A DNA stretch of 41,262 bases from Byssochlamys sp. IMV 00236 (GCA_001931875.2 MSJH02000553.1:1-41262); one strand, 5' to 3'. Shown: positions 8,137 to 19,600, counted from the first letter of the stretch. Translations and numbers: made by a program. The notes: generated by a model not told the origin, from the sequence alone.

Positions 8137-10353
8137 ATGATTCAGAACGAAGAACTGATAGAGTCTAGTGAGTTTCATCTTTGATTTAAAGACATGTTGA
8201 TTTACATTGTTAGTTCGAGATACAAGAGCGAAACAACTGCAAGCATGCAGACAGCGTATTGCATTATTTAAAGGCCTGCAGGTTGAAAGTTTTGAAGATA
8301 GAGCTTTAGCACTTGAAAAAATCATTCAAGTAGTCAGATCATTCATCAGATCATCCTCCTCACGCTCTTCATTGTCACCTTCAGCCACATCCAACGCCAC
8401 ATCACCTACAGCCGTCATGAACACGTATATTGCAGAGGAAGATATTGAGCAGCCAGAAGGAGAAAAAGAACAAGACGATGAATATAGTGAACAGCTGTTT
8501 TATTATTTATTAACAATTCTCAGATTGTCTGTGACATGCCCTTATGCTGACGTTCGACAGACATTCAAAGACTTGTTGAACGTACTCAAGGTATAATAGA
8601 TGATGTACTTAATATATATATACATTAACCCAAAAAAAAAAAGGAAACAACATCTATTAGTATTCCTCAACCCAGACACAGCTCACCTTCACATTTTATC
8701 TCGTTATATGATATCTTTTCACTTGAATCTACTGTCAGCTGTAACCAGATTGTGAATTATCCAAGATCATCGAATTTATCATTTTCACCATGGTCCACAT
8801 CCTCCTTTTCACTTCAAAATGAAGAAAATGACCCATCCATGCCAGATAATAACACGGATACCAGCAACAATAGTAGTACTATAAACACTATACCAGAAAA
8901 CCATCATTCTGTCTATTTTGACTTCACAGGTGGAAGACCTTCAGATGAATACGTTCGACAAATGATGATCAAGACCTACACTGAAGAGGGAAGACTGTTT
9001 AATCTATACCGTATACTATCATTTTTTCCAACATTTTTTGAAACTTATCATGTGACATTTACCAAGATCATAAAGGCACCACTGGGGCCGTTACATAGAA
9101 CTTGGAAGACATATATTGGTATCATGGTGGCCGCAGAGCAAAGGTGTCAGTACCTCGTGAGCATTTTGAAGCTGGACTTTTTGTATAACGGAGGCAACCC
9201 AGATTGGCTCAAGGGAGTTGAACATGTGCCAACCAAGTTGAGGAATATCAGTGGTCTCATTCTGAAACTCGCACGCCAGCCGTGGAGTTTACAGAGCGAG
9301 GACGTGGTCGAATTGCTCAGTGGTGATCTTGGTGATGCGTGGAGTAAAGGTGAGCTAGTTCAGGTCGTCTTGATTATTGGAACCATTCTGGGACTATCGA
9401 GTTATATACTTGGCTGCGGTATCACACCAGAGATTGACATGTCGGGTGGCTTCTGCTATCCTGGTGGACATACCAAAGGAGGTATCGAGAACGAGCTAGA
9501 TGACAGCCACAGTCATCAGGACTATACCGAGAGTGAAGACATGCTCTTCTCATCCGACAATGGTATCGGACTGGGCGTCTCGATTGATATTGAAGAGACA
9601 ACGAAGGAGCTGATCTCCAAGCTAAAGTCTAAAAAGAATTCAACACTCAAAGAGCAACTTATCGAAAGTTTTGAAAAGTTAAAATTAAATAACAACGAGG
9701 AAGAGCAACCGAGAAAGGAACTGAAGCAGTCCAGTTTTGAGTTACCACAGTCAAAAGAGATCAATTCAATCTATGAAGACTTGCAGCGGTTCATCGACCC
9801 AGAACTGAATGAAGCTATCAAGCTCGAAACATTTGATTCAAGTCAGCACCAGGAGTTTATGCTTGGTGAATATTGCTGGGAGGACCACGGTTGTGATTTG
9901 GCCAACTATTATCTACCTGGTATAGGAGATGACTTGGTGACAGAATTTACAGAAGCTATTAGTATTACAGACTGGAGGTATAACAAGTGTCTTGAGCTTT
10001 TTTTTTTTTTTCCTTTACTAACATCACCACATTATAGTATATTCCATCCTATCGCTGAGGAAGTAGTCGATACTTCGCCTCTAAGATACGCCATCTGGCA
10101 CTATACTCAAAAGATCATGGGAGTCACAAAGGAAGACTACCCTTATACGGATATTCCAACATTTTTGAATGAACGAACATCCCGTTACCTTGAAGTCCTT
10201 TGCATGTCACCACATAAAATTCAGAAAAATGACTGGTGTAACATTGGTATCTCTTTAAGACCAGAAGAAAAATGTCATGTCAATCTGTTGATTGCCTCTG
10301 CCAGAAAGCAAGCGATACTATGTTATGGATTATCATTGATCTCTGAAGTCTAG
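8137..10353 (+). CDS. Sestrin homologue (AhpD-fold stress and leucine sensor family)
   Basis: Four exons: 8137-8167, 8214-8590, 8644-9977, 10038-10353; 685 residues, longer than animal sestrins (~480-550). The last intron (9978-10037) is 60 nt with no stop, so it can be mistaken for coding sequence. The N-terminal AhpD-like part includes GGRPSDEYV, FPTFFETY and YIGIMVAAEQRCQYLV; the C-terminal part includes CWEDHG, DTSPLRYAIWHY, EDYPYTDI and EEKCHVNLL. By recall of human SESN2, Cys304 and Tyr306 match its redox Cys/Tyr, but the position of the His is Leu311. Arg597 and Glu658 match the leucine-anchoring Arg and Glu, whereas the lid threonines are not evident. An acidic, Ser-rich insert of ~100 residues separates the halves. 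Role in TORC1/GATOR or redox control is family knowledge. Confidence 0.88.
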
Positions 10354-10534
10354 GGCAACCGTCGTCTTGGAAACGAGGAAATAGAAGAGTCAATAAACGG
10401 AGTTCTCGTGGTGGTTAAAAATAGCTTTTTAATATTTTTATAATTTCTTTGTGTAATCAATATAATCGAATTTATGGTCGCTTTGTTCTCTATTTTTGTC
10501 TGTTTCTTTTTTTTTCTACAAAACTTAATAAACC

Positions 10535-11673
10535 ATGAGATTAGCTGTACTCTTTGGTTTTCTAATTGCATTTGTTGCTGTCACTTTTGTTCAAGCTGAC
10601 GCACTTCAAGATGAGATTGATGGCGCACTAAAGAAGTTCTGTGGTGGTAATGTCTCTATGCTTTTATCACACATCTTTTTTTAAAAAATCTTGCATCATA
10701 TAGGTATTGCCGTTACTGGTCCTAGCAAGGGACAAACTTTCTCAAATCCCAAAAAGATCACAGTTACAGTCAGTAATGTATCGTCCCTCAAAAAGAATTA
10801 CTGCTTTATGTATATCATATGCAAAATAGACTAACTTGTACTTGTTCACAGCAAGAAAGCCTAATGCTCAAGCTAAGGTTGTCGTTGGCGTTGATGCTTA
10901 CTCTATTAACAGCAAAGGAAAGGCTACCTATCTCACCACCGTCTGGAAGGGTAACTACAAGTTGAACAAGAAGGCCACATTATCGTAAGCAAAATGGAAC
11001 GATCCTAAAAGACAGACATTGACACTTTCTTTTTTTTGGCTAGTGTTGACTTGACCAAAGTTAGCAAGCTTAAGTTGCCTGGACAATTTGAATTCCGGTA
11101 ATATAATTAAGAAGCATTTCCGTTTTAGAGCATTGTTAACCAATGAATATAGTGTCTGGGTCCACAACACAAAGGGTCCCGATTGTACTTTGATGTCAAA
11201 GGTGTTCAAGGTCAAGTCCTCTTCTCACTCTAACGCTGTTGAAGAAGCTGAATATAAAGGCTTGAATGAAAACATTGACCGCGGCTGCTTTGGTGTCGAA
11301 GTCACTTCTCCTACTCTTGGCGAAAAGGTTTCCGTAAACCAACAATACGCCGTCCAGATCCGTAAGTCTTTTTTTTTTTTTTCTATTGTATTTATATCAG
11401 GTATTAACCCATTTGATAGAACGCGATTCTGCTGCCCATGCCGATACCTTGACTTCCTTAGAACTTTACTCTGTTAATATCGAAACCCGTGAATCCAAAT
11501 TGATTCACAGCAGCTGGTCTGGCAGCCAATCTATTAACAACCTGTTCAATGTTAAGGACACTATTCCCGAATCTGCCAAGGCTGAAGATACCGCCTTCTA
11601 CTACAAGTTGACTGCCACGACACAACATGATGAAACTTGTGAATTCTATTCCCACCCCTTCTATGTCAACTAA
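10535..11673 (+). CDS. Secreted protein with two tandem Cys-bounded beta-type domains
   Basis: Six exons: 10535-10646, 10704-10772, 10852-10984, 11044-11097, 11129-11361, 11420-11673; 284 residues. A clear signal peptide (MRLAVLFGFLIAFVAV...QA, cleavage near residue 21) is followed by two copies of one pattern: C-G-G-I-A-V-T-G-P-S-K-G-Q-T-F at residue 36, and C-F-G-V-E-V-T-S-P-T-L-G-E-K-V in the second half. Each copy ends near a second cysteine followed by a hydrophobic strand (CTLMSKVFKV; CEFYSHPFYV), suggesting two disulfide-closed immunoglobulin-like or Kre9/Knh1-like beta sandwiches. No GPI signal or transmembrane segment is present at the end. I do not recognise the family; an extracellular or cell-wall role is inferred. 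Confidence 0.8.
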
Positions 11674-11711
11674 ATAAAATATAAAAGAGAGAGATATTTA
11701 TTCTTATTCCT

Positions 11712-12587
11712 CTAATCCCAAATCAGCTGACCATGTTCATTTATGCTTGCTGTTGACTGAGGCACTTTGGAACCAGTCTTATTTTTGCCCCAAGGTGAAT
11801 TCTTGCCTTTACCTTTTGAGTAAATTTCTTCGATTTTTAGCTTTTCTAATTGTTTTTGATGTGCTCGCAGTTTTTGAAGTCTCAATGCCTCTGCCTCTGC
11901 TTTGGCCGCCTTTTGTCTTTCTTTTCTAGCTGCATTTTCTCGTTGCTTCTTATCCAACTTGACATTCACTGTACTCGTGCTGCTGCTGCTGCTCTGAGTC
12001 GTAGCAGGACCTGTAGGACGACGAGCTAGGTTATGAATATTAGTTATCTCGTTATTCTTATCTATTCATACTTTACTTTTTACTTGATTCCATCCGTCCT
12101 CATAAGGCACAGGCTCCCAATCATCCTCTTCTTCTTCTGGTTTTATACGCAGCACACGTGCATAACGAACAGTATGATCCATATGTTCATCAATTTCTCT
12201 TACTTGTTTTTCTGATTCATTTTCTTGCTTATTATCTTCAATCACTGTCTGACTTGTCTCTTGCTTCTTGTCTTCCACCACCGGTTTTGCTTCTTGCTTC
12301 TTTTCTTCCGCCGTTTGTTTTACTTGTTGCTTCTTTTTGTTTTGTTTCTTTTTATTCTTGTCTTGCTTTTCATCATGTTTCTGTTCCTTTTCTTCGCTCT
12401 TCTGCTCTTGCTGCTGCAGTAACGCTTCCTTAATTACTTCCTGTTCTTGGTCATTCTTCTTCTTTTTTGATTTCTTTTTCTTTTTACGACTTGCGTTGTT
12501 GTTATTAGATCCTGCAAATCCACCTGTGAAATATATAACAATGATGGGGCAAAATAGAACAAACAATAGACTCAATTGCAATAGCAT
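11712..12587 (-). CDS. Lysine-rich protein with N-terminal membrane anchor, unknown function
   Basis: Two exons on the minus strand: 12587-12077 and 12025-11712 (51-nt intron with branch-like ACTAAT), 274 residues. Residues 2-20 (LLQLSLLFVLFCPIIVIYF) form a hydrophobic anchor; the rest is charged: K-rich clusters (KKKKKSKKKK), Q/E/K-rich low complexity, an acidic patch EEEEDDWEPVP, then a coiled-coil-like K/R/E stretch (KLDKKQRENAARKERQ) and a conserved-looking end INEHGQLIWD. The layout (short lumenal end, long basic cytosolic tail) would fit an ER membrane protein with ribosome or RNA contact, but no family is recognised. It is convergent with the secreted-protein gene, with 38 bases between stop codons. 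Confidence 0.7.
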
Positions 12588-13519
12588 CTTCTAATTAAAA
12601 TGAGAAGACCGTCTTTGCTTTGTGTGTACACTTCTGGAAAGTGCACCTATATTACCAAAAAAGAGACGTTGTGACTTGTCGCATTGACGTATAAATTGTA
12701 TTGTAAATATCAATAACGTGCGGCATTAAAAAACACCTTTCAATAACATGCATATCGCTGCATTCCCGTAATCGAGAGCCAACTGTGATCCGTAATCATT
12801 GCTTTTTTGTCTTTGGAAGTAGTTTATTCAGTTACAAAAGCTCTCAGGCCATTCAATGGCCGAGCAGAGTTGGCTTGGTCAGTCATTTTATTCAGTACAC
12901 ACGTCTCGTCACGACGTGTTCTACTTTAATAAAGCATTTTGTCTCCTACAAAGCAAAAAAGTCATCTAACAAATATGCTTCTTCATTTTCAGATTCGTCT
13001 TGGTTACCACACAAAGGATAGCACTGATGGTTATTAGCATAGTAACAGAACTTTGTACAACTTGAGTAGAATTGCTGTCGAACAAAGGTTTCTTAGTACA
13101 ATCTTTAAAAGATGCAATTTGCCTTTAACTCTCTTATCCCTACATAAGTCATGGTTAGCTCAAACATCAACGACATCTTTGTGTCCATCACTCTTATGAT
13201 TGATGTTATTTCTTTCATTTATACTTGATTTTGTTGACGGATTAGCATTTGGAAACATATTTGTGTATGCACTCTGATGAAGGAACTACTCAGCAAGTCA
13301 ATCAGCTAGTGCTTTTTTTTTTTTTTTTAAAGCAAACCCTAGTACTAGGATATTGCTCAGAGGGAAGGCGATTGTGCGTGAGTTCCTTTAAAAGCCCATA
13401 AGAAAAATGAACGTATCTTTTATTTATTATACGTAACCAATGATAATAATTTTTTTTGGCTCTTGGGTTTACATTAGTCCATTTAAAAATGCGTAAAATA
13501 AATGACGCATTGACTTTTA
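12588..13519. other. Gene-free accessory spacer
   Basis: About 930 bases with no credible gene. A 78-codon frame at 12785-13021 has no recognisable motif and is flanked by stops. A T homopolymer lies at 13312-13328. The right part borders a decayed transposase/F-box region, so degraded repeats are possible but I cannot identify any. Confidence 0.5.
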
Positions 13520-14218
13520 TTACAAAAACAATGGATAGTTTTTAAGAATACGTGTTTTGTTGATTTTTATACTGATAAAATCAATAGAAGCGCAGTTAAT
13601 TACAAATTTCCACGCATATTTCTTGTCGCCGGTAGACTCTTCGATCTGATTTGATGAGACGAAGCTTGCCAAAAAATGCTTTGCACCAGACTTTTGGGTC
13701 ATGACTTCCAAGAGAACTGGTTGATCAAATGTCTCTTCAAACCTGATAGGAAAATATAATGCAATAAAAAGATCGACTTGCAAATGACCGAATTTTGTTC
13801 AATACATATCTATCACAAACAAGGTTGGATCGGAAATTTCGCAGTCATTCTCAATAGCCAAGTTGTGTAGTTCTGGCAAGACATGCGAGTAAGCAGACAG
13901 TATTTCTGGCTTTAAGTCTGTGGTACTCAGGTTCAGAGTAATCAACGAAGAGTTCAGGACTTGCCCTGCGTCCGGAAACTTGATTTGTGAAAATCGTATA
14001 ACGTCTTTCTTGTAAGTGAGTTTTTCTAATCTACTGCATCCCGAAAGAAGGTTGTACATTAGAGGACTATCTTCAGAATTGCTATACATATTCAAAAAAG
14101 CCTCTTTGACGACATTTTAGCACCTAAATAATTCTTTTAGTCTATCGAGGTCCTCTGTTGTATTACGGATGACCCAAGTGGTATTGCCTTGTTGTATGGA
14201 ACAATGGAGAACCCATTC
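13520..14218 (-). pseudogene. Decayed F-box/LRR-like protein segment
   Basis: The minus-strand frame reads a leucine-rich, F-box-LRR-like stretch: LLSGCSRLEKLTYKK, SSLITLNLSTTDLKPEILS, HVLPELHNLAIENDCEIS, then a beta-rich end with ETFDQPVLLEV and GDKKYAWKFVINCASIDFISI. This resembles the large expanded F-box-type families of Mucorales, by general recollection. The frame is interrupted by TAA at 14119-14117 and TGA at 13801-13799, with no frame change on either side. It is in the same frame as the transposase remnant at 14219-15345. No F-box motif itself is recognisable. It is either a separate dead gene or the downstream half of one fused dead gene. Confidence 0.55.
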
Positions 14219-15345
14219 CTAGAAAAGAAATTCGTAAAACATGGCTTGTAGTACTGTGTAGATACTCTTCAATGAGAGGAATTGTCCCATAAATGCAGAG
14301 TAAGTCGCATCTTCAGTGGTGCTTACATCGATCGTGATCTTTTCCAAGGTAGCTACCCCAATGTCGTCCTTCACAAAGGAAAGAAAGACTGAAACTGCGG
14401 CCATAGAATGATCTTCAGTAAACATATATGCTACTGGGCAGCCTGTACCAATGGCTGGATGACGGGCAGCAATTGAGTACATGATGCCTCTTTGTATTTG
14501 TGATACACAATGAGTAGCATCAAGACATACCATGGCGCTGTTCAACAAAAGCTGCTTTTGCCAAGGAGAAGAGAAACCGAAGGTAAAGTCATTTTCAAAA
14601 GTTGTATGCTTGAACGTGGAGTAACTCTTTCCTTTTAATTCCTCAAGCCAAAGACCTACAGATTCTTTCTCGTCCGCTGCTTTTTTATAGAATGATTCTT
14701 GGACTATCTTGTACAAATTGTATACTTCATTCTGATGAACTATTTGGTCTCTGTGAATTACTTGACTGTTGGGGTCCTTTGGCAACATTAAGAAATCCCT
14801 GGTGAACTTGCGAAAGTCTTTTTGAATAGCAATTCAATAGTCTCTCTTGCTATAACCTTCGCGAAGTCGCTGCATTATGATTTCCTTTTTCTCTTTTGAG
14901 AGAGGAAGGTACTTCAAATCTTCAGCTCCTCCAACTTCATGATTATGAACGCCAATATGAACAATTTCGACAGAGTTGGGATCACTTTTGAGGCAAGCGG
15001 CCTTCAATTTAGCTTTACAGTCCGTCTTCTTGCTTGCTTTTTAGAGTTCGCGAGGCTTACCACTAGAACCGCCCTTTACTCGAACGCCTTCGGCGGCCTT
15101 ATCACAGCAAGCACTAAATCTATGGCACTTAAACTCTGTATACCAAACATAGGGTACTGTTCGTTTTCTACGCTTGTTGGCCCAGAACTGTTTTCCTCGT
15201 CAGTTCTCTCGACGGGCTCTTTAATATAACGTGGGCTGACCCACTGAACACCATGCTTTACTAAGCTATCGTCGACATTTTTTCTCCGCTCAAAGATGGG
15301 TATAGTAACTTTTTCGGGGATCTCAGAGTAAGAGTTGATATACAT
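14219..15345 (-). pseudogene. Decayed Mutator-like (MULE) transposase
   Basis: On the minus strand an N-terminal piece (V-W-Y-T-E-F-K-C-H-R ... C-K-A-K-L-K-A ... V-H-I-G-V-H-N-H-E) looks like a FAR1/WRKY-GCM1-type zinc-binding domain (C...C...HxH). It is followed by a MULE-type DDE core: MVCLDATHCVSQ (first Asp), TGCPVAYMFTEDHS and LEKITIDVSTTEDATYSAF (second Asp). In-frame stops TAA (15043-15041), TGA (14836-14834) and TAG (14221-14219) break it. A frame change lies around 15140-15230, between the frame that begins at 15345 and the zinc-binding part. The region after the second Asp that should hold the last catalytic residue is missing or unrecognisable. No terminal inverted repeats were found. 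Confidence 0.7.
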
Positions 15346-15639
15346 TGATTTAGTAAGATAAATTTACACGAGTTCCTTTTTTTTTTTTTTCCAAGTACTT
15401 TTTTATTGATTTTTTCGACGAACTTTGAGTTAAGTCAGAGATGTGGTTCAGATTGAATAATATTCATCAACCGCTTAAAATGCTGGGACATAAGGGCGTG
15501 CGATAATAGACAGTCACAGAGCTTAAATTTATTTTCTGATTGGTGAAGAGTTGGTTAGAAAGAGAAACTGCAAAAAAAAGTATGTGCTGACGTTTTAGGA
15601 AAAAGCTCTTTTTTTTTTTTTTTTCTCTTAAAATATATC

Positions 15640-17563
15640 ATGGCTTCACTTTCAAGGTAAATTTGTTTATAGAATCTATTGATTTTTATTAATAATAATA
15701 ATAATAGTCTTTTACCAAAACCTCGTCAGAACTTATCATCAACTTCTTCAGCACCACAGCTTGAAAAACAAATCAATCAAATAATCACCAAAGCAACTGC
15801 TCATCGCATCCCTCCTTATGGACAGCGACAAAACTTCAGACCTCGACTTCCTGAAGATTTTGGCAATGGTGGTGCCTTTCCTGAAATCAATATACCTCAA
15901 TATCCACTCGACATGGGACGTAAAGATAAAGCCAGCACAGAACGGAAGGGAGGTGCACTCACCCTTCAAGTGGATTCTGACGGCAATGTGAAATATGATG
16001 CTATTGCCAGACAAGGACACAATGACGATCGTATTATTCACACTTCCCTAAAGGATATGGTGCCACTCAAAGAACGCAAAGATGTCGATGTCGATAAGCT
16101 TGTCATGGACAGACCAAGCGAGGAAGAAGTTATGAGCGTAGCTGAAAAGACCCGTCAAGCTCTTGAACGTATTGTCAACTCTAAAGTACAAGCATTGAAG
16201 CCAAAAAACGTGGTATCCACTTCAGGAGGCAACAATAAGGAGCCCACATATATTCGCTACACACCAGCAAACACTGGAGAGGGATTCAATTCGGGCGCAA
16301 AGCAACGTATTATTCGTATGGTGGATGCCCCAGTAGATCCACTAGAGCCCCCAAGCCATTTGCATAAAAAGGTGCCTCGTGGACCTCCCTCCCCACCAGC
16401 ACCTGTCATGCACTCTCCTCCTCGTAAATTGACAGCTAAAGAACAAGCAGAATGGGTCATCCCGCCATGTATTTCAAACTGGAAGAATACAAAGGGTTAT
16501 ACTATTCCTTTAGATAAACGTTTGGCTGCGGATGGCCGTGGCCTTCAAGAACTAACAATCAATGACAACTTTGCAAAATTCTCTGAAGCTCTATATGCTG
16601 CTGACCGTCATGCTCGTGAAGAAGTTCGACAACGTAACTTGATGCAACAAAAATTGGCACAGAAACAAAAGGAAGCCGAAGAAGAAAAGCTTCGTCAACT
16701 TGCTCAAAAGGCTCGTGAAGAAAGGTAAATGAAACAAGTATAGAAATGAATTGCTTGCTTATACCTTTTTTAATAGATCCGGTATCAAGCCTTCAAACAC
16801 CTCTGCTGCCACTGGCGACAAAGGAGAGCCACCTTCTAATGCCAATAGACCTACGGCAGCTTCACTTATTGCCAATTACGATTCTTCAGACGAATCTGAA
16901 AGATCAGAAAGTGAAGATGAATCACCAGCCAGAAGACGTGCATCAGATGAAAGTGACGAAGAAGAGGCAGCCCGAGAGAGAGATAGGCTTAGAAGAGAAC
17001 GCCATAGACAGTTACAGAGAGAGTTACGTATGAGCAACATGGGCGCCGAAGCCCGAGCTAAACACCTTGCTCGTGAACAAGGACGTGATATTTCTGAAAA
17101 GATTGCTCTTGGTTTAGCCAAGCCAACACTAAGTAAAGAAAGCATGTTTGATGCAAGATTATTCAATCAGTCAGAAGGTATTGGCTCTGGATTCAAGGAT
17201 GACGATGCTTATCAAACCTACGATAAGCCTCTCTATAATCAATCATCTACCTCCATTTACAGATACAGAGGTGAAAATCACGAATCTGAAGTATTAGGAA
17301 GTACAAATGCAGAAGATCTCGAAAGAGCGATAAAACAAGACAAGTTTGGCATGAACCGTAAAGGATTCCAAGGTGCTGAAGGAAGTGCTGACGCTAGTGG
17401 ACCTGTCGAATTCGAAAAAGAAACATTAGGAAAGCCAAAGACAGAACAGGATGTGTTTGGCTTGGATACATTTTTGAATAAGGCAAAGAAAGGCAAAGGA
17501 AAAAGAGCAAGAGAAGACGAGGATGATTTTGATAGTGATGAGGAAAGACGTAGGAGAAGATAA
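15640..17563 (+). CDS. SNW1: SNW domain spliceosome/transcription co-regulator (SKIP/Prp45)
   Basis: Three exons: 15640-15656, 15708-16724, 16777-17563; 606 residues. The first exon is 17 nt (M-A-S-L-S) before a 51-nt intron. The family-defining motif SNWKN followed by TKGYTIPLDKRLAADGRG is present, preceded by the proline-rich PPSPPAPVMHSPPRKLT. The C-terminal half is charged with the conserved segments EARAKHLAREQ and RDISEKIALG, and ends in an acidic-basic tail (EEDDFDSDEERRRRR-like). SKIP/Prp45 is a component of the activated spliceosome that helps recruit Prp22 and also acts in transcription. Its stop codon is only 26 bases from that of ALG10 on the other strand. Confidence 0.96.
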
Positions 17564-17589
17564 ATTTTATTGTTTTTTTTTTTTTTTTT
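17564..17589. terminator. 26-bp convergent intergenic segment with T run
   Basis: The gap between the SNW1 stop (17563) and the ALG10 stop (17590) is 26 bases, largely a T homopolymer followed by ACCAAATAA. Each transcript must form its 3' end inside the other gene unless both end here. AAATAAAT at 17594-17601 is a candidate polyadenylation signal for the plus-strand gene, located inside the antisense ALG10 last exon. Confidence 0.5.
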
Positions 17590-19243
17590 TTACCAAATAA
17601 ATCTTTGGAGCTCATTGGGCTCGTTTTGCCATACAAAAGGTTTATAGATGAATAGATACATTGTACTTGCTTGTATACAGATGTAAAACAAGAGAGCCAA
17701 TACTGTAGAGCGAGTAGATGGAGGCGGTGTATGGATCATGTAAAACAGAGCAGGAATAATAAAGTATCTAAACTCTAATAGAGGTGAAGGAACGAGCGTT
17801 AGGATGAGCGTGATAATATAGCCAAGTATAAACAAGAAGGTAGTCTCTTTGCCTTTGAATTCAAGTTAGCCTCTGGTATCATCCGCAAATTCACGCTGCT
17901 TACCAAGCTTGTGAAGGTTGAGTTGACCACTGATAATGTAAAGAGGCGTCAATAAGTACTTGATAGACCAATGTCTTTTATAAATTTTTCTCCAAACATA
18001 AAAGCTATAATGTCTATTATCGCTCAAGATAAAAGGATGTTCATATCTATGAGAAAGGGTTAATCTAATTTCTTTCAAATACCTTTGTGGAGACTTACGT
18101 GTATTTATGTACAAGATATAGTGCAATTATTGTAGAAATCAAGCTATATACAATCTTCTTTATAGTCAATTGATAGACAAACTGAGTGATCTGTTGAATA
18201 TTCCAGAAGGGAAGTGTAAAAAATGATAAAAAGCTAGTAAAATAAAATAGCTGAGGGAAATGGAGGCCTGCCATATGATTTGATTTATCTCCCAAGACAA
18301 TACCACCATTCCAGACCAAGAATACAGCGAATGAAATGATGGTGACTACGTACATTATCACATTGGGCAAAACTATAAATATATGTGTCCATGTTTTCTG
18401 CAAGAGGCTTGTTAGAGACTTTATCATTGTTCCTGGTTGACATATTAGATCAATGTATATAACTTTCATTAACCCCCTCCCCTTACCCCATCCGTCTATT
18501 GATTCAAAGGGAGGATTCGATAAGCCTTTAGAAGAAAGCGTTTCGATAATAGTGAGCATCATGAATAAACACACCCAGATAACATTTGTTTGACGAAATG
18601 TCAAGGATATCATGCCTGCCTGTTTATCTCTATTAGCTTTCTATATTGGCTAAAATAATATACTTACAATGCCTGATAGATGATACTTTTTCTTCTTCAA
18701 CAGCAAATAAGACAGCAATACAAAGAAAGTGGACCCTGAATCTGTATAGTAAACGAAGCTATAAAAGTGGCTTACAGGTAACCAAGCAAGTGTCAATGCA
18801 TAAAGTCTATTTCTTTTGAAGAATGCAGCAAGGACAAGATATAATCCAATAGAGAATAAAATATTTGTGGCACGTAAAGCATGAACAGTACAGAGATCAT
18901 TTAACTCAAATAGGCCTTTACTCAAATAGATCAATGCATTACTTGCGATATATCTATATATAGTCTCATTACACGTCTTATCAACTGAATTATTCTCTCT
19001 TTTTTTGTTCTCTTACAATCCAGGTGGGGTTGTTATCTTTGGATCCCAAGTCAAATAGTTACCTTGACAGTACTGTTGTGCTTGAGGTATATGAAATATT
19101 TCATCCTATATATATATATACAAAAATAAGCCTATGAGAAACTATAGTATATATATATATACCATATAAGGGTCAGGAACATGACGATAAACCAAGTTGG
19201 AAGTGAAGAGTAGATTAGCTATGTGTGCTATGAAATATATCAT
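17590..19243 (-). CDS. ALG10: Dol-P-Glc:Glc2Man9GlcNAc2-PP-Dol alpha-1,2-glucosyltransferase
   Basis: Six exons on the minus strand: 19243-19163, 19105-19017, 18953-18668, 18619-18099, 18064-17904, 17852-17590; 466 residues. ALG10/DIE2 adds the last glucose to the lipid-linked oligosaccharide in the ER lumen before transfer to protein. Diagnostic stretches are [25 protein letters not shown], the [17 protein letters not shown] block and [15 protein letters not shown]. About a dozen hydrophobic segments fit the multi-pass topology. Intron 4 (18065-18098) is only 34 nt; removing it restores the frame and the family alignment (VHKYT then [11 protein letters not shown]). Intron 1 is flanked by TA microsatellites. 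Confidence 0.93.
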
Positions 19244-19600
19244 TTAAATAAAAAAAATAAAAAAAGAATTCAAATTGAAGCGTCGCTCATCCAAAAGGAG
19301 TAACACACTGAGGGACTGATTCTAAAGATTTAATTTCACCTGGCCTCAACAAAGGACACGTCCACAAATTGTAGCATCATCTGATTGGCTGGTTTAATGG
19401 CAGACATTGCACACAAAGACTGATGAAAAAAAATGTTTGACACATATACACACAAACACACAATAGAACTTTCTTTTTCTCTCTTTTTTTTTTAACAACC
19501 ACCAAAATATATAATAATAGCTTATTTCTTCAAGAAATAAATTCTCGCTTGGTCTTCTCTCTTAGTTTTCTTTAACATCTAAACAACTGGTACATCACTT
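19244..19600. promoter_or_regulatory. Divergent promoter between ALG10 and the multi-KH gene
   Basis: The two start codons are 357 bases apart and point away from each other. The segment carries an A-rich stretch next to ALG10, a CACA run near 19450 and a CT/T-rich stretch (19470-19575) leading to the KH gene. No RNA gene or open frame is seen. Confidence 0.6.

Noticed and set aside
9978..10037. Continuous open frame through the last sestrin intron
   Set aside because: The 60-nt segment has good splice sites and encodes a Phe-rich insert absent from sestrins; splicing gives a proper match.
12785..13021. 78-codon open frame in the gene-poor spacer
   Set aside because: No motif, no upstream leader or intron pattern, and no similarity that I can see.
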